In this document: positions 34,635-42,726 of the stretch, piece after piece
Numbering within the stretch: position 1 is the stretch's first letter
How the letters are laid out: every line of letters begins with the position of its first letter
NCBI GenBank assembly: GCA_040387515.1
Contig: JAZKDP010000016.1
Span: 35,735 to 99,734, forward strand
DNA from: Methylotenera_A sp040387515
GTDB taxonomy: Bacteria; Pseudomonadota; Gammaproteobacteria; Burkholderiales; Methylophilaceae
DNA: 64,000 bases
Direction of reading: 5' to 3'
The notes under the pieces: model-generated
What the model was told of the DNA's origin: nothing
Seen by the model: only the letters and a program-made list of their open reading frames with translations
Databases searched by the model: none
Position numbers and translations under genes: made by a program

Positions 34635-35195
34635 TTATTTCAATACACGGTTACGATATTCGCCAGTTCTGGTATCAATCTCGATTTTGTCACCTTGTGC
34701 AACAAACAACGGCACAGGAATTTCAAAACCTGTCGCCAGCTTAGCTGGTTTCATTACCTTGCCTGATGTATCGCCTTTTACTGCTGGCTCTGTATAAGTC
34801 ACTTCGCGTACAACAGTTGTTGGCAACTCAACTGAGATTGCTTTACCTTCATAAAAACGAATGTCCACTGGCATGCCATCTTCCATATACGGTAATGCAT
34901 CTTCCATAAACTCTGCATCCACGTCATATTGGTTGTAATCTGCATCCATAAACACATAGGTTGGATCTGCAAAATAGGAATAGGTCGCTTCTTTTTTCTC
35001 AAGCACAATAATTTCAAACTTGTCGCCTGCGCCGTAAATAGTCTCAGATGGCGCTTCTGTCAGCAAGTTTTTAAATTTCATTTTTACTACGGCTGTGCTG
35101 CGGCCGGATTTATTATATTCGGCCTTCACCACCACTAACGGTACGCCATCGACCATAATCACGTTACCTGGGCGGAGTTCTTGAGCTGTTTTCAT
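34635..35195 (-). CDS. efp: elongation factor P, Arg32 type
   Basis: The 186-residue EF-P has three beta-barrel domains (KOW-like N-terminus, central OB, C-terminal OB ending TGEYRNRVLK). The tip of the first domain reads YNKSGRST with Arg32, the residue rhamnosylated by EarP in beta- and some gammaproteobacteria, where E. coli-type EF-P has Lys34. It relieves ribosome stalling at polyproline. The earP gene is 91 bp upstream on the same strand, consistent with the modification. Confidence 0.97.
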   Translation of the reverse strand: MKTAQELRPGNVIMVDGVPLVVVKAEYNKSGRSTAVVKMKFKNLLTEAPSETIYGAGDKFEIIVLEKKEATYSYFADPTYVFMDADYNQYDVDAEFMEDALPYMEDGMPVDIRFYEGKAISVELPTTVVREVTYTEPAVKGDTSGKVMKPAKLATGFEIPVPLFVAQGDKIEIDTRTGEYRNRVLK

Positions 35196-35285
35196 CGGGT
35201 TGCCTTACTGTTTAATTGGATTGGAATCAAGCCGCGCATTATACCTAAACTATTATTTTTTAACTAGTTTCACTGATTTAGCAGC

Positions 35286-36455
35286 TCATTGAATCCTATT
35301 GCAAAAAATCACCAACTTAGCAGCAAGATCTGTTTGCTTAGCCAACTGGAGAGATTGCTGCGAAGTATAGCCAGCAATATTGGGTAATTGGTTTAAATAA
35401 TCTTGCCAAACTGCTGCTGATAAATGCTCAGACGCCCAAGCGGTGTGCATCTGTATAACTTGGGCTTTCACATCAAAATTTGCATAAAACAATGCCAGAA
35501 ATGCTTCTAGCTTTTTAATATGGGCACTTTCATCTTGAAAATAGGGTTGCCAAATAAATGGCTTACCCGCCCAAATTGCCCGCAGCCAACTATCTTCTCC
35601 TCGTACAAAGTTAATATCACACGCCGTTAATAATTGGTCGTAATCTACTTGGTTTAAAAATGGTAGAACATGTAAATTAAGATTTTTAAGCTGTACATTT
35701 TCACCCACTTTCAGTGATTTAATAGCAAAAAAATCAGCAACTTTTGACAAAATACTGCTCTCAGGTACATAGCAATCAATAGGCTGATTCGATTCGGCCA
35801 TTGCAGTCAATAAATCGTTAATCGGCGCGTGCGGATACGTAAACAGCGACACTTTTAAATGAGGACTATTGGTTAGGTTTAAACTTTGCCAAAACGCATC
35901 TTGACTATCAGAACTACTCGCAAGAATTTGATTTTTATTAACAATATAAACTTCCCTAATCAAACTGCCAGTAGACTCTGTAAATCCAGGAAAATAAAAA
36001 TGTCGTGTCAACCCATTGGCTTGCGGCGATGGCTGCGCATGAAAATCTGCCACCCAAGGTTCGGCAGATAAATACTCTAAATTTATCCACGTTATTTGTT
36101 GGTTATACTTGGATTTTTTTTGCGCCATCGCGCTTAAATAAACAATAGGCAATTCACAAGCAAACGCCTCAATCACCACATCTGCTACATTTGTAAAATC
36201 AGCTTCTGACATTTCGTCAGCGTTAGGCAATTTAAAAATAACTATTTCATCAATGACTTGCTGCTTCAAACCCACATTTAAATGCGGGATTATTTTTTTA
36301 GCAGTAGCTAAATCATCTATCCAAAGGCGAACAATCAAACCATGCTCATGACGCAATTGTTTTGCCAAACGCCAACAGATGCCAATATCTCCAAAGTTAT
36401 CGACAATCTTACAAAAAATATCCCAATGTAATTTGGGTGTTGATAGGCTCGTCAT
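35286..36455 (-). CDS. earP: EF-P arginine rhamnosyltransferase EarP
   Basis: The 389-residue GT-B protein (DUF2331 family) begins with HWDIFCKIVDNFGDIGICWR. D19 and D23 match the two essential aspartates of characterised EarP. Later it has INFVRGEDSWLRAIWAGKPF near residues 275-293, the dTDP-rhamnose-binding signature. It adds rhamnose from dTDP-beta-L-rhamnose to Arg32 of EF-P. The gene lies just upstream of efp, and its start overlaps the stop of the DUF3147 gene by one base (TAATG), suggesting coupled translation. Confidence 0.96.
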   Translation of the reverse strand: MTSLSTPKLHWDIFCKIVDNFGDIGICWRLAKQLRHEHGLIVRLWIDDLATAKKIIPHLNVGLKQQVIDEIVIFKLPNADEMSEADFTNVADVVIEAFACELPIVYLSAMAQKKSKYNQQITWINLEYLSAEPWVADFHAQPSPQANGLTRHFYFPGFTESTGSLIREVYIVNKNQILASSSDSQDAFWQSLNLTNSPHLKVSLFTYPHAPINDLLTAMAESNQPIDCYVPESSILSKVADFFAIKSLKVGENVQLKNLNLHVLPFLNQVDYDQLLTACDINFVRGEDSWLRAIWAGKPFIWQPYFQDESAHIKKLEAFLALFYANFDVKAQVIQMHTAWASEHLSAAVWQDYLNQLPNIAGYTSQQSLQLAKQTDLAAKLVIFCNRIQ

Positions 36456-36805
36456 TAAAATAAGTGAATTCCAAACTGCTTAATGAGATGCACATAACCG
36501 TAAAAGATGGCCAAAGTAAAGACTATGCAAGCAACTAATGTTGGCCAAAAACCGAGCTTAGGCAGTAGATAAGCAAACAACAAAAACATAGGCAATGTTG
36601 GCAACACATACCAAAATGTGTAATACGCGTGATTGGCAATTTTAATGGTTGGTTGATGTTCAACATACAACCAAATCAACGTTAAGATAGTCACTAAAGG
36701 CAGCGCAGCAACGAAGGCGCCTAGTTTATCGCTGACTTTCGCAAACTCCGAAACTAACACGACCACCGCTGCAGTGATTAAGTATTTAACAACAAGGTAT
36801 GTCAT
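36455..36805 (-). CDS. DUF3147-like small membrane protein
   Basis: The 116-residue protein has four probable helices: about 2-20, 28-46, 62-82 and 90-110. The pattern (FAKVSDKLGAFVAALPLVTI then WLYVEHQP) resembles the DUF3147 family of inner-membrane proteins of unknown function. Its stop codon shares one base with the earP start, so it probably leads an operon with earP and efp. No functional link to EF-P modification is known to me. Confidence 0.8.
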   Translation of the reverse strand: MTYLVVKYLITAAVVVLVSEFAKVSDKLGAFVAALPLVTILTLIWLYVEHQPTIKIANHAYYTFWYVLPTLPMFLLFAYLLPKLGFWPTLVACIVFTLAIFYGYVHLIKQFGIHLF

Positions 36806-36906
36806 GATGGATTTTGCTCACTATAAAGATCAATCATAAAAATCGGCTTAATCGCAACAGTATATGATTACTGCACGACTAAGCCGCTAATAATACTCAA
36901 TAATGC

Positions 36907-37314
36907 TTAAATAATCAGTGGCGCAATAAAGGCAAAAAACACCCCTATCGCAAAAATTACCACTGATAACCAGTAAACACATAATGCATTACGTCGTGTT
37001 TTTGCACAAATTTCCGCCAACTGCTGGTCTGCTGGACAAGGCGCATTGCGCGCCTGCCACTGTAAGTAACCTGCAATCGCCAGCATCGTCCCAGCCAAAC
37101 CAAATATCAACGATTTATGCTCACTTATCCATATTAATTGTGGAAAATAAGAGATTAAACTAGTCAACGTTGCCGCGGAACCAATAGCCACCAAAGTAGC
37201 TGGTAGCGCACAACAAATCAGTGTTGATCCACTGGTAAAAAGCGATAGAAAATTGGCTTTTTGTGCCGCTTTAACTGCACTTAAATCACCATCCAAAGCG
37301 GTATTATCTACCAT
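36907..37314 (-). CDS. MerT-like metal-transport membrane protein
   Basis: The 135-residue protein has three or four helices. A vicinal Cys pair, C34-C35 (STLICCALP), lies in the first helix and a second pair, C93 and C103, in the loop before KTRRN. This arrangement is like MerT, which passes mercuric ion inward between Cys pairs. Its start codon directly abuts the stop of the HMA-domain gene, so translation is probably coupled. No merR or merA is nearby, so the metal may be copper or another ion. Confidence 0.75.
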   Translation of the reverse strand: MVDNTALDGDLSAVKAAQKANFLSLFTSGSTLICCALPATLVAIGSAATLTSLISYFPQLIWISEHKSLIFGLAGTMLAIAGYLQWQARNAPCPADQQLAEICAKTRRNALCVYWLSVVIFAIGVFFAFIAPLII

Positions 37315-37656
37315 TTATTTGGCCTCCTGCTTTGCTTCAAGCTCGGCTTTAATGTGTGCCACTGGATGGTCTGAGATTTCGATAGCAGTCACGTCATATC
37401 CAGCATCTTTAATAATGGCTTTAACTTTGTCGTTAGAAAGCGTTTGGCCATCTTTCAGCTCAACCGCCACAATGCGCTGTTTTAAGTTAACGTAAACATC
37501 TTGCGTTTGAGTGAGTGAGCGCATTTTTTTCTCAATACCTTGCGCGCAAAATGCGCACACCATGCCGTTAACATTGGCTTTGATGGTTTGCGTGGCAAAG
37601 GCTAAAGGACTGAATAATGCAGATATTACAACCGTTGTTAATAATAGTTTTTTCAT
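37315..37656 (-). CDS. exported HMA-domain (MerP-like) metal-binding protein
   Basis: The 113-residue protein has a signal peptide (MKKLLLTTVVISALFSPLAF, then AT) and a heavy-metal-associated fold with the metal loop GMVCAFCAQGIEK, Cys34 and Cys37. A Lys/Glu-rich tail follows the ferredoxin-like domain. Its place in the periplasm next to a MerT-like permease suggests that it hands a thiophilic metal to that protein. The GMVCAFC variant differs from the usual GMTCxxC, and the metal is not known. Confidence 0.88.
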   Translation of the reverse strand: MKKLLLTTVVISALFSPLAFATQTIKANVNGMVCAFCAQGIEKKMRSLTQTQDVYVNLKQRIVAVELKDGQTLSNDKVKAIIKDAGYDVTAIEISDHPVAHIKAELEAKQEAK

Positions 37657-37682
37657 GATGATTCCTTAAATTAATCTTAAAA

Positions 37683-38351
37683 TTAAAATATATACATAAA
37701 GTTAAAGCGTGGTTCGCGTGAGTTACTCACACCCGCCTCAACAAAAAAGCTTTTGTTGATTAATCGCACCATTGGCGTGACCTCAATTTTTTCTGACAGA
37801 CCATTCATATTGCGTGCTTCTAAAATCAGCCAAGGCTGGGTTTTGTCATAATCAGTTTCATAAAATGAAAACCCTGCACGTAGCGATGTAAAGTCATGAT
37901 TAATATCAGAAGCACGATAAAGTCGATGAGATGCTTGAAAGTAAATACGGGTCGTCTCGTAATCAAACTGAACGCCAGGCGTTATCATGACTTTGTCAAA
38001 GCCACGGTTTTCACCTATCAGTTTATCTTCACCTTGCAATGCACCTACTCCGCCTTGAAACCATAAATTGGCTTGCGCATGTGGTGCGTTCCAGCGTTTG
38101 ACTAAGCGTGTGTAGGTTACTTCTTCCAGAGTACGTGATTTGCTTTTATCATCTGCACGCATATAAGTCGCACTCACTCCAAATGCATCACGCGGAGTAA
38201 CGGCATAGTTGATAAATGACTCACGCCAATTATTATTAAAATCGCCCATGGCCATAAAAGATTCGTTAAAGCCCATCGGCCCTGCGGTTGCAGGCTGGCT
38301 AAGCAGCATCGCCAGCAATGACAACACCGTTTTAAAGCGTGTGTAAAACAT
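37683..38351 (-). CDS. putative outer-membrane beta-barrel protein of metal cluster
   Basis: The 222-residue protein has a signal peptide ending about PATA-GP. The remainder alternates short polar and hydrophobic segments with many aromatic residues and ends with Phe (RFNFMYIF), the usual end of outer-membrane barrels. I recognise no exact family. It is 26 bp upstream of the HMA gene on the same strand and probably part of the same operon. Confidence 0.7.
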   Translation of the reverse strand: MFYTRFKTVLSLLAMLLSQPATAGPMGFNESFMAMGDFNNNWRESFINYAVTPRDAFGVSATYMRADDKSKSRTLEEVTYTRLVKRWNAPHAQANLWFQGGVGALQGEDKLIGENRGFDKVMITPGVQFDYETTRIYFQASHRLYRASDINHDFTSLRAGFSFYETDYDKTQPWLILEARNMNGLSEKIEVTPMVRLINKSFFVEAGVSNSREPRFNFMYIF

Positions 38352-38460
38352 GAATTTTCCTTTTATCTAAACCTTGATAACTCACTCAGTTATTCAGTGA
38401 ATAAGTCATCAAGCCAAATTAAATACGCCCTAAATTTTGGGCACGCTTATTTTGGGCTTA

Positions 38461-38480
38461 CTAGTTTTTTAGAAAACTAG
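38461..38480. other. perfect hairpin between metal-cluster genes
   Basis: CTAGTTTT and AAAACTAG pair perfectly around a TTAG loop, 6 bp beyond the stop of the Cys/His-rich gene. There is no T tract on its exit side, so it may only be a processing or attenuation structure. The gap also holds CTTGAT/ATCAAG at about 38370-38420. Confidence 0.35.
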
Positions 38481-38486
38481 GGCCTG

Positions 38487-38879
38487 TTAGATTAAGGCGA
38501 TGGGAGGGCGTTGCAGATTAGGAAGTGTAATTGAAGCGTAGGATTGATTATTAAAATCAAATGCTTGGGTAAAATTTAAAGCAAAAGTCGACTGAGCCTG
38601 ACTAGGCATTGCCGTTAACGCACACATATTGGCACATACACTCGCACAACTGGATTTGTGTGGTAATTGCTGATGATTAACATGCTCAGAATCCTCAGAG
38701 ATGGCACTGTGCGTGTCTTGATGACAAGGCATCACATTTGATGTTAATTTTGCTGATTGTTTGATTATATTTGCTTGCATCATGCTATTGCATACCAGCA
38801 TATTGGCGGTCGCCAAAGCTTGCATCGGCATTAACACCAATAAAAGCCACGCAAAAAAATGTGAACAACGTTTTAACAT
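38487..38879 (-). CDS. Cys/His-rich exported protein (DUF2946-like)
   Basis: The 130-residue protein begins with a signal peptide (about residues 1-25, LLLVLMPMQALATA). The mature part has potential metal ligands: C30, MPCHQDTH, HVNHQQLPH and the Cys cluster SSCASVCANMC, then a short hydrophobic-polar tail ending RPPIALI. The pattern resembles small DUF2946 proteins found beside copper genes; that link is tentative. It is the most upstream gene of the metal cluster, separated from the barrel gene by 135 bp. Confidence 0.65.
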   Translation of the reverse strand: MLKRCSHFFAWLLLVLMPMQALATANMLVCNSMMQANIIKQSAKLTSNVMPCHQDTHSAISEDSEHVNHQQLPHKSSCASVCANMCALTAMPSQAQSTFALNFTQAFDFNNQSYASITLPNLQRPPIALI

Positions 38880-38910
38880 GAATCTAGGATAGCAGAGTCA
38901 TCAATTTAGT

Positions 38911-39426
38911 TCAAATGTCGGTGTTAGCTGAGTCTGCTGGCGTATAACGGATATCAATCACTTCAAATGCTTCATCACCTTTGGGCGTAATCACCCGCAC
39001 TGTGTCGCCCAAGCCTTTACCTAGCATGGCTTTTGCCAGCGGTGAGACCCAACTGATAAAACCTTGGTTTGGCTCTAACTCATCCTTGCCGACAATACGA
39101 TACACATGTTCGCTATCGTCGGCTAAATTAAATAATGTCACCCAAGCGCCAAAAAACACTTTTTCTAAATGTTGCTGCAAACTGCTATCGACAATTTCAG
39201 CTAAATCCATACGGCGCATTAAATGGCGGCAACGGCTATCAATTTGGCGTAGCCGTCTTTTTCCATAAATGTAATCACCATTCTCACTTCTATCGCCATT
39301 GCTGGCTGCCCAAGAAACGGTACGCACTACTTCTGGTCGCTCTACTTTGTACAGCGCGTGAAACTCTGCTTGCAAGGCGGCAAAACCTTGTGGTGTGATG
39401 TAATTTTTTTCGTCTGTGTTTGCCAA
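38911..39426 (-). CDS. greB: transcription elongation factor GreB
   Basis: The 171-residue Gre protein has the N-terminal coiled coil (about 10-80) with the tip acidic residues in SNGDRSENGDYIYGKRR, and an FKBP-like C-terminal domain (YRIVGKDELEPNQGFISWVS, SPLAKAMLGKGLGDTV). The longer form and the RRLRQIDSRCRHL basic patch favour GreB over GreA. It enters the RNA polymerase secondary channel and triggers cleavage of backtracked transcripts. It is preceded by a small membrane protein gene on the same strand. Confidence 0.94.
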   Translation of the reverse strand: MANTDEKNYITPQGFAALQAEFHALYKVERPEVVRTVSWAASNGDRSENGDYIYGKRRLRQIDSRCRHLMRRMDLAEIVDSSLQQHLEKVFFGAWVTLFNLADDSEHVYRIVGKDELEPNQGFISWVSPLAKAMLGKGLGDTVRVITPKGDEAFEVIDIRYTPADSANTDI

Positions 39427-39455
39427 ATCAATCTACTGTCATTTATTAGCTACTA

Positions 39456-39857
39456 TTAATTGAGAAACTGATTAAACGAATCGTTATCTAACAACTGAAC
39501 ATTTTTGACAAAATAAGGCGTTTCGCCAAAACAACTGCTTGGAATGCCTTTATGTTCTTCGTAAGTGATTCTGACGCGCTTACCTAAACTATTATTGATT
39601 TTTTCAACTAAACTTTTATCTTTAACGGTGAAGTTAAATTTCTCAGCCTGTGTACCAGGCATTGAAACCAGCACTAATTCGCCTTCATACGTCTTGCAAA
39701 CATAGCCTTTTTCTGAAAATTTCTGAACATAGCCTGCGCGTTCACCTGTTGAATAAACCCAACTAAGCGCCGCCCACGTGTAGAGCGCAAATAAAATAAT
39801 TGGAATAATCACAGCCAAAATAAGTATTTTGAATAATTGAGCCAGTTTACTTAACAT
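39456..39857 (-). CDS. hypothetical protein with N-terminal membrane anchor
   Basis: The 133-residue protein has one strong helix at about 8-33 (ILILAVIIPIILFALYTW). The remainder is probably periplasmic and beta-like, with two cysteines (YVCKTYEGEL and SSCFGETPYF) that could form a disulfide. It ends NQFLN. I recognise no named family. It shares the strand with greB at 29 bp and diverges from the nuclease gene. Confidence 0.7.
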   Translation of the reverse strand: MLSKLAQLFKILILAVIIPIILFALYTWAALSWVYSTGERAGYVQKFSEKGYVCKTYEGELVLVSMPGTQAEKFNFTVKDKSLVEKINNSLGKRVRITYEEHKGIPSSCFGETPYFVKNVQLLDNDSFNQFLN

Positions 39858-39995
39858 CGCTTACCTTTGGATTTTTCTCGAAATGAACGGTCGAATGAAC
39901 GATACAAATAATTGGTTCAGCAATTGGTCCAACGATTGCTAAAGCCCAACAAGTTTATGCCGCTATTTTACTGCAAGTTCGCCTACAATAACGAC

Positions 39996-42701
39996 ATGTC
40001 AGATTTAACACCTCATTTAATATTATGCGCGACAGCGCGCTTAAGCCGTGGCTTGCAGTTACATTATCAACGGCAGCTATCGCTAAAGCAAACCCAATGG
40101 CAAACGCCGCAAATCATGACTTTGCAACAATGGTTAAGCCAATTGATGCAGCAAGGCATTCTGGCTGGCGAAGTCGATACGCAAAACCTCCCTGCAATCC
40201 ATTTGAATACAATGACCGAAAAAATGCTTTGGCAACAGGCGATTCAAAGCTGCATACAAAAACACGAGTTAGCGGATTTATTTGATGTTGCCAGTTTGGC
40301 TGATGCAGCAATGGAAGCGAATCAGTTATTGATTGAATGGCAAGTGAACGATGCCGATTTAAATGATTATTTTCAATCAGTCGAAACGCGACAGTTTTTA
40401 CGTTGGCGTGCAGTATTTCAAACTTTATGTGCGCAGAATAATGCGCTGGAATCTGCGCGCATATTGGCTTTGCAAGTCGACTTTTTACCCAATACGGTTA
40501 TGCCATTGCCTGAAACAATTGAATTGGCTGGCTTTGATCGTATTACGCCGCTGGAACAACAGTTAATCAATAATCTAAACGCAAAAAACATAAATGTAAC
40601 GTTTATGCATCATCAGCAAAACGCCCAAAATACCCAGCAGATTGCCTGTGATGATAGTGATGCAGAATGTCGCGCTGCGGTGGCTTGGGCAAAAGCATCA
40701 TTAACGCAAAATCCGCAGGCAAATTTGGCGATTATCACGCCAGTATTAGGCAATATTCGCACCAAACTGGCTGATTTATTAGACGATACTTTTCATCCCG
40801 AAACCGTGCACCCAAGCTTGTATGAAACGCCGCGCATCATGGATTTTTCAATTGGCGCACCATTAAGTGAGCACGCCATGGTCGCCACCGCCCTGCGTTT
40901 ATTGCGCTTGGCAAGCAGTGGTCAAAACACTGCGCAAGCAGATTTAAGCGCGCTACTGCTAGATGCTTATTGGGGTGCTGAAACCGAAATAGATGCGCGT
41001 AGTTTGCTGGATGCGCAAATGCGCAAAAAATTAACGCGCAACGTCAGCTTACAAACATTAACGCTGTTGGCACAAAAAGCTGGCGATGATGCGCTACCCC
41101 AGTTTTTTATGCATTTAAATACGCTACAAAATGCACAAACCCAATGGCGTGGCAAAAACAAACCTGCTTATTGGGCAACGCAATTCAGTCAATTATTAAC
41201 CAACGTCAACTGGGCAAGCTCGCGCAATTTAAGCAGTTATGAATACCAAGCGCAGCAATCATGGCTAAAGGCTTTACAGAATTTTGCTGAGCTGGATACA
41301 TTAATTGGCGCAGTTTCGGCGATAGATGCCGTGAATAAACTGAATCAAATATGTAGTACCAGCATGTTTCTGCCTGAAACCATCGGCAACCCGCGCCTGC
41401 AAATTCTGGGCATGTTAGAAACCAGCGCTGTGCCTTTGGATGGTGCATGGGTATTGGGTATGAATGATCAGCACTGGCCGCCGCCAGCAAGGCCAAATGC
41501 GCTATTGCCAGTTAAACTGCAGCGCGATTTAAATATGCCAAACGCCAATACGGATGTTCAAGCCGCATTTGCGCAAAAAGTACAGCATCGTTTATTAACC
41601 AGCGCCAATGAAATTATATTTTCCTGGGCGCGCAAAGAAGCAGACCGCGAATTACGCGCTTCACCTCTATTAAGCCAATTACCTTTTGGCAGCACCGCTG
41701 CAACTGTCAACACCATTGCAGAAAAGCTCAGCGCAAAGGTTTCAGACGAATCAAACATTGAATTAATCAATGACCATATAGCGCCAGCGATTAGCTCTGC
41801 AGAAAAACTGCGTGGCGGCAGTGCTTTATTTGAAGCCCAAGCCATCTGCCCTGCCTGGGCTTTTTATCAATACAGGCTGGGTGCAAAATCACTGGAAAAC
41901 CCAACTGACGGACTAGATAGCCTTGCGCGTGGCAACTTAACCCATGCTGTGCTGCAGGCATTTTGGCTTAATTGCAAAAGCACCGCTAATCTTAAATCAC
42001 TGTCAGACTCTCAACTTGAAGCTGCTATAAAAACCGCCATTGATAGCGCGTTTAAAGACACTCGCAATATTGAAAACATTCCCAAGCAAATTCTGCAAAT
42101 TGAGCAGCAACGTTTGCAACCGCTAATTAACATTTGGCTACAGCTTGAAAAACAGCGAGCAGATTTCACCGTAAGTGCGTGCGAAGCACAACATATTTTA
42201 ATAATCGAAGACTTGGAAATCACCTTACGTATTGACCGCATTGATGCATTAGCTGACGGTAGTTTGGTAATTATTGATTACAAAACAGGCAGCAGCAAGC
42301 CCAGCCATAGCAGTTGGGCGGACGCGCGCATTATCAAACCACAAATTCCATTATATGCAGCCTTAGTGCTAAAAGAGGAGCAAGTCGTTGCCGCCTGTTT
42401 TGCCAAAGTGGATCTGTTGGAAAGCCAATTTAGCGGCGTGGCAGAAAATGACGCTTTACCTAACATTAAGCCATTTTCTGAGTTAAAAAATGGTTCTGTT
42501 TTTAAAGATTTTGCTGATTTTGAGGCGTTAATCGTGCACTGGCAACAAAGCTTAACGGCAATTGCACAGGAAATTAAAACTGGTGTGGCTAATGTGCAAT
42601 TCGAAAATGAAACAGATTTTCTGTATTGCGAAGTAAAACCTTTACTGCGTTTGCCCGAACGTGCATTGCAATTTGAAAAGCAAGCGTCAACACAAAAGTA
42701 A
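39996..42701 (+). CDS. AddB-like nuclease/inactive helicase with PD-(D/E)XK domain
   Basis: The ATG at 39996 gives 901 residues; a TTG at 39912 is less likely. The N-terminal two-thirds looks like a degenerate UvrD/RecB helicase fold (TPHLILCATARLSRGLQLHY in place of a good Walker A; VLGMNDQHWPP near 485). The C-terminal nuclease has LRIDRIDALADGSLVIIDYK, with the catalytic Asp and Asp-x-Lys. It matches the betaproteobacterial AddB-type repair protein. It precedes the helicase partner by 25 bp. Together they would resect double-strand breaks for RecA. Confidence 0.85.
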   Translation: MSDLTPHLILCATARLSRGLQLHYQRQLSLKQTQWQTPQIMTLQQWLSQLMQQGILAGEVDTQNLPAIHLNTMTEKMLWQQAIQSCIQKHELADLFDVASLADAAMEANQLLIEWQVNDADLNDYFQSVETRQFLRWRAVFQTLCAQNNALESARILALQVDFLPNTVMPLPETIELAGFDRITPLEQQLINNLNAKNINVTFMHHQQNAQNTQQIACDDSDAECRAAVAWAKASLTQNPQANLAIITPVLGNIRTKLADLLDDTFHPETVHPSLYETPRIMDFSIGAPLSEHAMVATALRLLRLASSGQNTAQADLSALLLDAYWGAETEIDARSLLDAQMRKKLTRNVSLQTLTLLAQKAGDDALPQFFMHLNTLQNAQTQWRGKNKPAYWATQFSQLLTNVNWASSRNLSSYEYQAQQSWLKALQNFAELDTLIGAVSAIDAVNKLNQICSTSMFLPETIGNPRLQILGMLETSAVPLDGAWVLGMNDQHWPPPARPNALLPVKLQRDLNMPNANTDVQAAFAQKVQHRLLTSANEIIFSWARKEADRELRASPLLSQLPFGSTAATVNTIAEKLSAKVSDESNIELINDHIAPAISSAEKLRGGSALFEAQAICPAWAFYQYRLGAKSLENPTDGLDSLARGNLTHAVLQAFWLNCKSTANLKSLSDSQLEAAIKTAIDSAFKDTRNIENIPKQILQIEQQRLQPLINIWLQLEKQRADFTVSACEAQHILIIEDLEITLRIDRIDALADGSLVIIDYKTGSSKPSHSSWADARIIKPQIPLYAALVLKEEQVVAACFAKVDLLESQFSGVAENDALPNIKPFSELKNGSVFKDFADFEALIVHWQQSLTAIAQEIKTGVANVQFENETDFLYCEVKPLLRLPERALQFEKQASTQK

Positions 42702-42726
42702 ATCTATAAAAACAATAAGTTAAAAA

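Noticed and set aside
36907..37656. Mercury-resistance (mer) operon
   Set aside because: The MerT-like and HMA proteins look like mer parts, but no merR, merA or their operator is near, and the HMA loop is GMVCAFC. The metal is left open.
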